DNA of 52,014 nt from the NCBI RefSeq assembly GCF_014982745.1, contig NZ_JADCKA010000011.1, positions 1 to 52,014 on the forward strand, read 5' to 3'. Positions within the stretch are counted from its first letter, which is position 1. Every line of letters starts with the position of its first letter. Origin of the DNA: Gallibacter intestinalis (GTDB taxonomy: Bacteria > Bacillota > Clostridia > Peptostreptococcales > Anaerovoracaceae). The notes beneath the pieces were generated by a model that saw only the letters and a list, made by a program, of their open reading frames with translations, did not search any database and had not been told where the DNA came from. Both the position numbers and the translations under genes were made by a program. Shown piece by piece: positions 8,376 through 15,089 of the stretch.

Positions 8376-9626
8376 TTACTGGTCTCCGATGTAGATTACG
8401 CCGTTAGCCTTGAAGTTTGCGATATCTTCTTCAGAGTATCCGATTTCTCTGAGAACATCTTCAGAATGTTCACCGATCATAGGTCCTCTGTTGTATTCAG
8501 GAATACCCATTTCCTGGAACTTAACCGGCAGTCTTACAAGAGTTCTTTCAGCGCCATTATCGTACTTCATTGTATAGAAGCATTCATTTGCCCATGCCTG
8601 CTTATCAACAAGGATTTCTTCCCAAGACTGAGCCAGACCGAATGCGATATCCTGTTCAGTAAGAATTGGATTCCATTCTTCAGCAGTCTTAGTCTTGAAT
8701 GCTGACATTACCAGGTCATAGATTTCAGTTCCAAGTCCGTTTGCATGAAGGTTGGATACTGGGAAGTACTTTTCATCACCGATAAGATCAGTTCTGCCTA
8801 TTGCTGTCATGATCTTGTCATAATAAGTATTGTAGTCAGGCGCACAAATCTGGATAAATCTGCCGTCTTTTGTTTCCCAAGCCGCATTGAACGGATTGTC
8901 GGATTCTCTGATAGCGATTGGGTAAGTAACTCCGATATCAGTGTACTGAGCGGACTGCACCATCATACCCATGTTGTGGATAGCTGTTTCGAACAGGGAA
9001 GTTTCAACCTTTTCACCTTCGCCAGTCTTTTCAGCATGATAAAGAGCTGCCAGAACGCCGGCTGCCAGGTTCATACCTACATTATGGTCACCGAGACCAG
9101 GTACAACGTTCATAGGAACAGTTCCTTTCTGTCTGAGGGATTCAAGATATCCGCCTCTTGCAAAGAATGCAGTGAAGTCAAATCCCGGAAGATCCTTGTC
9201 AGGACCAAATTCGCCGTATCCTGTGATCATTGCGTAAACCAGCTTAGGGAATTTCTCTTTAAGAGAATCATAATCCAGTCCGTTCTTCTGGAGGGACTGC
9301 ACCCTGTTGTTTGTAATGAATACATCGGCAGTTTCGAGCAACTTGAACAGAGCTTCCTTACCTGCAGGATCTTTAGTGTTAATGGATACGCATCTCTTGT
9401 TAGCGTTTTCCAGATCCCATGTAGTGTTTTCATGGAAGAGAGACCACTTATCGGAAGGTCTTCCTTCAGTTGGAGCTGTGTATCTCAGTGGATCGCCCTT
9501 TGCGGCTTCTACTTTGATAACATCGGCACCCAGGTCAGCAAGAAATCTGCCTGTTGTAGCTGCGGCGATAAATGTAGCGTATTCAACTACTTTAACGCCT
9601 TCCAATGGCTTTTTTGTGTTACTCAT
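8376..9626 (-). CDS. hadA: CoA-transferase family III for 2-hydroxyacids
   Basis: This 416-residue CaiB/BaiF-type CoA-transferase has the family N-terminus LEGVKVVEYATFIAAATTGR and a conserved central segment including GFDFTAFFARGG. It would move CoA from the enoyl- or acyl-CoA product to the (R)-2-hydroxyacid, feeding HadBC. It is the first gene after a strong promoter with two dyads (9676-9723), has an AGGAGG site, and is followed by hadI after 15 bp. FldA of aromatic fermenters is the closest alternative name. Confidence 0.88.
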   Translation of the reverse strand: MSNTKKPLEGVKVVEYATFIAAATTGRFLADLGADVIKVEAAKGDPLRYTAPTEGRPSDKWSLFHENTTWDLENANKRCVSINTKDPAGKEALFKLLETADVFITNNRVQSLQKNGLDYDSLKEKFPKLVYAMITGYGEFGPDKDLPGFDFTAFFARGGYLESLRQKGTVPMNVVPGLGDHNVGMNLAAGVLAALYHAEKTGEGEKVETSLFETAIHNMGMMVQSAQYTDIGVTYPIAIRESDNPFNAAWETKDGRFIQICAPDYNTYYDKIMTAIGRTDLIGDEKYFPVSNLHANGLGTEIYDLVMSAFKTKTAEEWNPILTEQDIAFGLAQSWEEILVDKQAWANECFYTMKYDNGAERTLVRLPVKFQEMGIPEYNRGPMIGEHSEDVLREIGYSEEDIANFKANGVIYIGDQ

Positions 9627-9675
9627 CGTTATTTATCCTCCTTAGTTTGAACAAAACTTTTAGTTGGCTTAAAAT

Positions 9676-9723
9676 ATACTGTTTTATCAGTATTATTATA
9701 TCAATCTTTACTTATCAAGTAAA
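9676..9723 (-). promoter_or_regulatory. hadA promoter with two operator-like dyads
   Basis: On the minus strand, TTTACT (9718-9723), a 17-bp spacer and a perfect TATAAT (9695-9700) form a convincing sigma-A promoter. The -35 box lies inside a 7+7 dyad TTTACTTgatAAGTAAA (9707-9723). A second dyad ATACTG-N6-CAGTAT (9676-9693) lies just downstream of the -10. Such placement is typical of repressor sites. The regulator is unknown, and the dyads do not match the TTGTATACAA element seen before the ligase gene. Confidence 0.7.
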
Positions 9724-9736
9724 GCATAGCCCCTTG

Positions 9737-11317
9737 TTATCTGGTACGTCCCTTTCTCGTTTCACCGTTGATATCGGCGATGATTTTATTCTTAAGGAAC
9801 TTCTCATTGATTTTACCTGTACTGTTCCTAGGCATATCCTCTATAAAGAAGATATATTTCGGGATTTTATATCCGCTGATTCTGCCCTTAAGGTGGTCAA
9901 TGATTTTTTGCTTATCATCTTCACTTCCCTTTCCTTCTATACAGGCAACTATTTCTTCTTGCAAAACAATGGTCGGTACGCCAAAGACTTTGACTTCGGC
10001 CTTTCCTATGACCTCTTTAATTGCTCTTTCTATTTCAACAGGCGATATGTTTTCGCCACCTCTGATTATCAGATTTTTAAACCTACCAGTTACCACCAGA
10101 TTGCCGTCCTCTCTGATGTAACCTAAATCTCCGGTCTTAAGCCATCCATCATCGGTGAAAACATTTTTTGTTTCCTCAGGATTGGCTACATATCCTTCCA
10201 TAACATTATAGCCCCTGACCTGTATTTCACCTTCCACATTGATACCGCACGGCTTATCGGCACCTTTTTTCATGGTTCTAATCTCAACTCCCGGAATCGG
10301 CCTTCCAACTGTATTGGCCTTTATATCAGGAGAATCATCAGGTCTGCATATGGTTACGCATGGGGATGTCTCCGTCTGTCCATAAGAAGGCTGCAACTCT
10401 ATTCCGTCAAACATATCACATATATCAAGATAGTCTTGCGGAAATATCTGAGAACCGGCTATTATTCCGCTTCTTACCGACGAAATATCATATTCTTTTC
10501 TGTGCTCATTTCTAAGCATTGCTAAAAACATTGTAGGCACGCCGTTCATAATTGTGCACTTATGCTTTTGTATAGCATTAAAAATATCTATCGATCTGGT
10601 GCTCTGCAAAAGCAACATTCCGTAGCAGGAATGAAGCATTGCCAGTATGCATCCGGTTATCCCAAAGGTATGAAACAGAGGAACAGTTGTCAGCATTCTA
10701 TCATCTTCATTCCAGCCCATGTTTTCAGCCATAGCAATAGCGTTATTCATAAGGCTATAATGGGTAAGCTGAACACCCTTGCTGTTTCCTGTCGTACCCG
10801 AAGTGAAAAGAATACTGGCTGTCGCACGATAGTCCTCTGAAGGCTTTATATCAATACTTTCACCCTCTTTGGCTATTGTCTGCCATTGTTCATATGTCTT
10901 TTCCATAAAGCAGCAACTTCTAACGGTACTTTTCGGATAAAGGAGCTGCTCCATTATATCTTCGTATCTTATATCTTCAAAATTTCTTGAGTAATAGAAG
11001 TGTCTAAGTTCTGTTAAAGCCACGCATCTTTCAATCTCGGCTCTTGTAAATCTCGTATTAAATAAAACAGCGACCGCTCCCAGTTTTACCGCAGCAAAAT
11101 AATGAAAGATCCAACTGTCGCTGTTAATTCCGATTATTCCAACATGGTCCCCTTTCTTTATGCCCATTTCAAGCATCTCTCCGCAGATACAGTTTACAAT
11201 ATTGCGGATATCTTTCCATGTGTATATGCCATCTTCTACTACAAGGGCAGGTTTATTCGGAGTACATTCGGCTCTCATGTCCAGTACCTGGCCTATGGTC
11301 TTTTCGATAAATCTCAA
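9737..11317 (-). CDS. AMP-forming acyl-CoA synthetase
   Basis: This 526-residue member of the ANL adenylate-forming superfamily has the P-loop TSGTTGNSKG, the YGQTE adenine-binding motif, TGDLG (A7) and a C-terminal NSTGK with the catalytic lysine. It starts at TTG (11315-11317), supported by GGAGG 9 bases upstream and lack of a better ATG. It precedes hadA by about 110 bp. A plausible role is to prime the pathway by making the first acyl-CoA donor for HadA from the free acid and ATP, as ligases do in aromatic Stickland clusters. Medium-chain or aryl-acid ligase are the main alternatives. Confidence 0.88.
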   Translation of the reverse strand: MRFIEKTIGQVLDMRAECTPNKPALVVEDGIYTWKDIRNIVNCICGEMLEMGIKKGDHVGIIGINSDSWIFHYFAAVKLGAVAVLFNTRFTRAEIERCVALTELRHFYYSRNFEDIRYEDIMEQLLYPKSTVRSCCFMEKTYEQWQTIAKEGESIDIKPSEDYRATASILFTSGTTGNSKGVQLTHYSLMNNAIAMAENMGWNEDDRMLTTVPLFHTFGITGCILAMLHSCYGMLLLQSTRSIDIFNAIQKHKCTIMNGVPTMFLAMLRNEHRKEYDISSVRSGIIAGSQIFPQDYLDICDMFDGIELQPSYGQTETSPCVTICRPDDSPDIKANTVGRPIPGVEIRTMKKGADKPCGINVEGEIQVRGYNVMEGYVANPEETKNVFTDDGWLKTGDLGYIREDGNLVVTGRFKNLIIRGGENISPVEIERAIKEVIGKAEVKVFGVPTIVLQEEIVACIEGKGSEDDKQKIIDHLKGRISGYKIPKYIFFIEDMPRNSTGKINEKFLKNKIIADINGETRKGRTR

Positions 11318-11369
11318 TTCTATCCTCCGAAACTCTTGTATAACTTATTACTGATTTATTATTGAAAAT

Positions 11370-11381
11370 CTTGTATACAAG
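11370..11381. promoter_or_regulatory. GntR-type operator palindrome
   Basis: CTTGTATACAAG is a perfect 12-bp palindrome about 55 bp upstream of the ligase start. It has the same core as the classical GntR operator of the Bacillus gluconate operon (ACTTGTATACAAGT). A degenerate second copy, CTTGTATAAC, lies at 11335-11344. A GntR-family regulator is encoded immediately upstream at 11442-12104 and is the obvious candidate to bind it. The same TTGTATACAA core is found before gdhA (50304-50315). Confidence 0.7.
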
Positions 11382-11441
11382 TTTTCATCTCCCTCGAATA
11401 TAAGTATAAAGGATTGTTAAAAAAATTGCAATCAAAATATA

Positions 11442-12104
11442 TCATTTAAAATAGCTTGCAAATCCTTCACCTGAAGAAAAAATACTGTACACTGTTCTGT
11501 TAATGTGTTTATCTAAAATTCTTCTTAATTTTTCAATGTCTCCCGCTTCGGAAAATCTTATAATATCTTCGTGCTCGCTCATAATTTCATCTAGCGACAC
11601 ATCGTATTTTAATGTAAGATTTCTCCATCTAGCGAAATGTAGCAAATGACTGTTTACAAGCCCTTTTGTATCAGTTCCGTTATGTCCGTCATATATGGCT
11701 CCATGAAATTCATTGTCATACCTGTTGAACTTTATCATATCTTCTTTTCCAGAGACACAACTCTTTTGTTTTTCAAAGGATTCCTTTAACTTTTTTATAA
11801 GTACGGCCTTTTCTCTCGGATTAGCAATTATCCTCTCCATAAGCTCCTTTTCCAATGCAAGTCTAAGAAGCATAGCCGATCTTATATATTCAAAATCTAT
11901 CTTCGTGATAAAAGTACCGCTGCGCGGTCTGATTTCCAAAAAATCAATCTGCTGCAGCTTGTGAAAAGCTCCTCTTACCACCGTCCTGGAAACGCCATAT
12001 CTTTCACTCATTTTGTTTTCGCTAATTTTTTCTCCAGGCAGAAGCGAAAGATTTACAATCCTTTCAAGCAGATCATCGTAGACTCTGTTTATACTCGATT
12101 CCAC
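11442..12104 (-). CDS. GntR-family regulator, FadR (FCD) subfamily
   Basis: This 220-residue protein has an N-terminal winged helix (about residues 1-70: LLPGEKISENKMSERYGVSR followed by the recognition helix and GTFI wing) and a C-terminal all-helical FCD domain with D and H residues (YDNEFH, HEDIIRFSEAGD, LDKHINR) that bind a metal and a carboxylate ligand in the family. It starts at GTG 12102-12104, with GGAGG upstream. It lies directly before the acyl-CoA ligase and had genes, so it probably controls them in response to an organic acid or acyl-CoA. The GntR-type palindrome at 11370-11381 is its likely site. Confidence 0.88.
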   Translation of the reverse strand: MESSINRVYDDLLERIVNLSLLPGEKISENKMSERYGVSRTVVRGAFHKLQQIDFLEIRPRSGTFITKIDFEYIRSAMLLRLALEKELMERIIANPREKAVLIKKLKESFEKQKSCVSGKEDMIKFNRYDNEFHGAIYDGHNGTDTKGLVNSHLLHFARWRNLTLKYDVSLDEIMSEHEDIIRFSEAGDIEKLRRILDKHINRTVYSIFSSGEGFASYFK

Positions 12105-12171
12105 AATCTCCGCCTCCTTTCAAATAAATATTTACATTCGCATTTTTTAATTGATTTTTGTCAACAAATTA

Positions 12172-13071
12172 TCAAAGTTTCTTCTTAAAAGCTTCAATCC
12201 TTTTGGCCGCATTAACCCTTATATTTTCGTAATAAAATCCATAGTCCATGCTGTGATAGCAACCAACAGGAAATATATCAAACACCTGTCGATAATCCTC
12301 CGGTTTAACAGTACTACATTCCAATGTCCCCTTTTTAACATTGATTTTGGCATCTGCAATTCCGGGTCTTACAATCTTACCTTTAATCAGTGATCCTAAA
12401 TTCATGTTTACAGGAGCATATGTTGCATCTCTTCGCCAATTCAAAGGATTAATGCATAATGATTTTTCCTTTACGATAGGTGTTGATTCTTCAAGTTCAG
12501 GTTTTTCCGTATTCCAAGAAATTAAAACACCAGTATCTGTCTCGCCCTTTGCAAATCTAAGATGTTTATTTTCTTTCATGTATTCTTCTGTAACACCATA
12601 ACCTATCATATATGCAGCTACCATTTTATTTAACAATTCTTTTTTATCTTTAAGATATGTAGCCAATACCTTCATTAAAAGTGTAGTTCCTTGGGAATGT
12701 CCTGCAAGTATAAAAGGCTTACCTTTATTGAAGTTTTTAATATAGAAATCAAAGCTGTCTATAGCATCGGTAAGAATAACCTCGTCTACTAAGTCCTGTT
12801 TATTTTCTTCTATAAACCGAAATCCCATAAAAGGATCCACCTGTCTATAAAGAGGTGCATATACATTTGTGCTACCGCTAAAAGCGCTGCCCTGGATATC
12901 AAGGCACGTGCCTGCGATTCTCACCATATTCTCATCTCTTATATCTGCAAAAGGCTTATTTTCACCCTTTGGGCTTACATAAGAAGAAGGATACAGATAA
13001 AAAGTATCCACATCCCTGTCGCTTTCCGGTAATGACAGCCAGTTTGCTCTTTTGCTGTAATCAACGCTCAA
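12172..13071 (-). CDS. DUF3089 alpha/beta-hydrolase-like protein
   Basis: This protein of about 299 residues matches the DUF3089 family: a TFYLYPSSY start strand, NVYAPLYRQVDPF, the nucleophile elbow GHSQGTTLL and a C-terminal HSMDYGFYYENI with the probable catalytic histidine. There is no signal peptide. An alternative TTG start at 13086 lies on top of the ribosome-binding site GGAGGA, so I prefer the TTG at 13069-13071, 7 bases after that site. It ends 67 bp before the GntR gene on the same strand. The substrate is unknown, and a role in the amino acid pathway is not supported beyond proximity. Confidence 0.75.
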   Translation of the reverse strand: MSVDYSKRANWLSLPESDRDVDTFYLYPSSYVSPKGENKPFADIRDENMVRIAGTCLDIQGSAFSGSTNVYAPLYRQVDPFMGFRFIEENKQDLVDEVILTDAIDSFDFYIKNFNKGKPFILAGHSQGTTLLMKVLATYLKDKKELLNKMVAAYMIGYGVTEEYMKENKHLRFAKGETDTGVLISWNTEKPELEESTPIVKEKSLCINPLNWRRDATYAPVNMNLGSLIKGKIVRPGIADAKINVKKGTLECSTVKPEDYRQVFDIFPVGCYHSMDYGFYYENIRVNAAKRIEAFKKKL

Positions 13072-13163
13072 ATTTATATCCTCCAAAATTAGTATGACAA
13101 CATTTTAACATACATTTGAAAAATATAAAAGTATATGAAATTCAGTATATTCCGACTATTTAA

Positions 13164-13192
13164 TTGTAATTAACATAATTAGATGTTATAAT
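13164..13192 (+). promoter_or_regulatory. asd promoter
   Basis: TTGTAA (13164-13169), a 17-bp spacer and a perfect TATAAT (13187-13192) lie 46 bp before the asd ATG. No leader hairpin resembling a lysine riboswitch fits in the short space between promoter and gene. Confidence 0.75.
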
Positions 13193-13237
13193 TTAAGTCA
13201 AATTTTACAAATATAATCACGCACAGGAGGAAAAAAA

Positions 13238-14230
13238 ATGAATAAAAAACCAAATGTAGCCCTGGTGGGAGTAACCGGTGTCGTAGGATCGACTTTTCTC
13301 AAAGTGCTCGAAGAAAGAGACTTCCCTTTCAACGAGCTATATATGATGGCATCTGCAAAATCCGCCGGGAAAACGATTAACTTCAAGGGCAGGGACTACA
13401 TCGTTGAGGAACTGAACGAGCACAGCTTCGACAAGGATATAGACATCGCCCTCTTTTCCGCAGGTGGAAGTGTCAGCGAAAAATATGCACCTATAGCCGC
13501 AGCTCATGGAGTAACGGTGGTGGATAACAGTTCCCAGTGGAGAATGGATCCTGAAGTGCCCCTTGTAGTACCTGAAGTAAATCCTGAAGACGTTGAATGG
13601 AACAAGGGCATCATAGCAAACCCTAATTGTTCCACAATACAGGCAATGGTAGTATTAAAGCCACTTCACGATAAGTACAAAATCAAGAGAGTAGTATATT
13701 CAACTTATCAGGCCGTATCCGGTTCAGGTGTAAAGGGCATTGAAGATCTTAAAAATGGTCTTGCAGGAAATGATACTACAAATGCTTATCCTCATCCAAT
13801 AGCCGGAAACTGCATACCGCAAATTGATGTCTTCACTGAAAACGGATATACCAAAGAAGAAATGAAAATGATCAACGAGACCCATAAAATTCTCGGTGAT
13901 GACAGCATAAAAGTTACAGCAACTACGGTCAGAGTTCCTGTTTTTGACAGTCACAGTGAATCAATCAATATTGAATTTGAAAATGACTTTGATCTTGACG
14001 AGCTTAGAGAAGTCCTTGCAAAGGCACCTGGCATAGTAGTACAGGACGACCCTGCCAACAGTATCTACCCTCTTGCCAGAAACGCAGCAGGAACAGATGA
14101 AGTTTATGTAGGACGAATCAGACGAGATTTTTCTGTGGACAGCGGAGTTAACCTCTGGGTTGTATCAGATAACATCAGAAAAGGTGCTGCCACAAACACC
14201 GTGCAGATTGCAGAAGTACTGATAAAATAA
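13238..14230 (+). CDS. asd: aspartate-semialdehyde dehydrogenase
   Basis: This 330-residue Asd converts beta-aspartyl phosphate to aspartate semialdehyde for lysine/peptidoglycan, threonine and methionine synthesis. The N-terminal NADP-binding motif is GVTGVVGS, the catalytic cysteine is in NPNCSTIQ, and the substrate-binding segment runs through RVPVFDSHSE with its histidine. AGGAGG lies 6 bases before the ATG. It is a single gene on the plus strand between leftward genes. Its native terminator appears to be the GC-rich hairpin now 3.7 kb away (17965-17994), separated by an inserted element. Confidence 0.95.
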   Translation: MNKKPNVALVGVTGVVGSTFLKVLEERDFPFNELYMMASAKSAGKTINFKGRDYIVEELNEHSFDKDIDIALFSAGGSVSEKYAPIAAAHGVTVVDNSSQWRMDPEVPLVVPEVNPEDVEWNKGIIANPNCSTIQAMVVLKPLHDKYKIKRVVYSTYQAVSGSGVKGIEDLKNGLAGNDTTNAYPHPIAGNCIPQIDVFTENGYTKEEMKMINETHKILGDDSIKVTATTVRVPVFDSHSESINIEFENDFDLDELREVLAKAPGIVVQDDPANSIYPLARNAAGTDEVYVGRIRRDFSVDSGVNLWVVSDNIRKGAATNTVQIAEVLIK

Positions 14231-14246
14231 CAATTTAATAGCTAAT

Positions 14247-14266
14247 AAATTAAACAGGCGGCCGAA
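14247..14266 (+). repeat. 20-bp direct repeat, left copy
   Basis: The sequence AAATTAAACAGGCGGCCGAA occurs here and again at 17959-17978, bracketing the whole 3.7-kb insertion. This copy is the left arm and loop start of the terminator that is complete at the right copy. It is best read as a junction (att site or target duplication) of the inserted DNA. Confidence 0.8.
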
Positions 14267-14300
14267 GGGAGAGACTTCGTAAGGAAGTTCTCTCCCTTTT
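14267..14300 (+). terminator. terminator-like hairpin at the left end of the insertion
   Basis: Arms GGGAGAGACTTC (14267-14278) and GAAGTTCTCTCCC (14284-14296), with a single bulge, are followed by TTTT. It starts exactly where the 20-bp repeat ends, so it probably belongs to the incoming element. It may now substitute for the displaced asd terminator. Confidence 0.75.
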
Positions 14301-14366
14301 GCTTTTGTAGTCAGCCAAACTGATTGAAGTGTAAGGATAATTCAACTTATAATGGAGGATTACAGA

Positions 14367-14748
14367 ATGAAACCGTACATTTACGATGAAAAAAACGGTC
14401 TTTGGTACGAAAAGCAAGGCGATTATTATCTTCACTGATCTCATATTACCCTCCCAAAAAGGAGAAAAGCATATTGGCGTATGGGGACAGCGGCACGCAA
14501 GGTATCTTAAAAGGCATCATAAAGTACAGTATATTAACTTGCTGACAAGCGGTAAACTGAACAGTTACCTTGCTGATATTGATGAGCAGGCTGAGGATAT
14601 GTTTTTTCGGTTGGTTGAGCAAATGAAAGAACGAGAAGGCATAACTGAAAAACTGAAATCCGAGAATCCATTGTGTTGGATTGGAAAAATGAATAATATT
14701 CGAAATAGAGCAGAAGAATCAATAAACCGAGAATTGATTTTTGCTTAA
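14367..14748 (+). pseudogene. tnpV: frameshifted tnpV-like transposon protein
   Basis: Reading from ATG 14367, after a GGAGG site, gives MKPYIYDEKNGLWYEKQGDY and then a stop at 14436-14438. The +1 frame continues with IGVWGQRHARYLK, LLTSGKLNSYLADIDEQAED and a C-terminal MNNIRNRAEESINREL. These parts align end to end with TnpV, a small protein of unknown function carried by Tn4451-type clostridial mobilisable transposons and many related elements. A single indel near 14431-14440 breaks it. The serine recombinase and mobilisation genes normally found with it are absent, so this is a remnant. Confidence 0.8.
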
Positions 14749-14750
14749 AG

Positions 14751-14785
14751 ACAATACAGGCAGGAAAAACTCCTGCCTGTATTGT
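14751..14785 (+). terminator. intrinsic terminator after tnpV remnant
   Basis: Perfect 14-bp arms ACAATACAGGCAGG (14751-14764) and CCTGCCTGTATTGT (14772-14785) enclose a 7-base loop. The hairpin begins 2 bp after the tnpV stop codon. It lacks a long T-tract but is very stable. Confidence 0.75.
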
Positions 14786-14866
14786 TGTATAGACTATAAC
14801 AAAGAACAAAAACAAAATCACATATCATAAAAAATGAAATTTGTCAAGAGGAATTTTCAAAAACAC

Positions 14867-14895
14867 TTGCAAAGCGCAGAAAAAAATGGCATAAT
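14867..14895 (+). promoter_or_regulatory. probable promoter of the surface-protein gene
   Basis: TTGCAA (14867-14872), a 17-bp spacer and CATAAT (14890-14895) give a good sigma-A promoter. Transcription would begin near 14902, so the seven tandem repeats and the hairpin at 15054-15083 would be part of a roughly 190-base leader. Confidence 0.6.
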
Positions 14896-14910
14896 TTTTA
14901 ATAGGTATAT

Positions 14911-15015
14911 ACACCTCTGAGGGCAACACCTCTGAGGGCAACACCTCTGAGGGCAACACCTCTGAGGGCAACACCTCTGAGGGCAACACCTCTGAGGGCA
15001 ACACCTCTGAGGGCA
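14911..15015 (+). repeat. seven perfect 15-bp tandem repeats
   Basis: The unit ACACCTCTGAGGGCA is repeated head to tail exactly seven times with no spacers and no mismatches. Adjacent units can pair GAGG with the next CCTC. The array lies between the promoter and the coding start of the sortase-anchored protein. In the phase that joins the downstream frame each unit reads T-S-E-G-N without a stop, but I see no start codon before it. Copy number is likely variable because the units are identical. Confidence 0.97.
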
Positions 15016-15053
15016 AAGGAATGATATGCTCTCGGAGGAGCACTAAAAAATCC

Positions 15054-15083
15054 AACCTCCTTCGAGAAAAAACGAAGGAGGTT
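15054..15083 (+). promoter_or_regulatory. hairpin that sequesters the ribosome-binding site / attenuator-like
   Basis: Perfect 11-bp arms AACCTCCTTCG (15054-15064) and CGAAGGAGGTT (15073-15083) enclose an A-rich loop and are followed by TTT-A-TTTT. The right arm contains the GGAGG of the downstream gene, and the T-run ends in its TTG start codon. The structure could both terminate transcription and hide the ribosome-binding site, so it is a likely control point. Confidence 0.75.
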
Positions 15084-15089
15084 TTTATT

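Noticed and set aside
8745-9650. Plus-strand open frame opposite hadA
   Set aside because: Shadow of hadA with no ribosome-binding site or recognisable domain.
13193-13237. Lysine riboswitch before asd
   Set aside because: Only about 45 bp separate the -10 element from the ATG, far too little for that aptamer.
14911-15015. Possible CRISPR array
   Set aside because: The 15-bp units are directly adjacent with no spacers and no cas genes are in the window.
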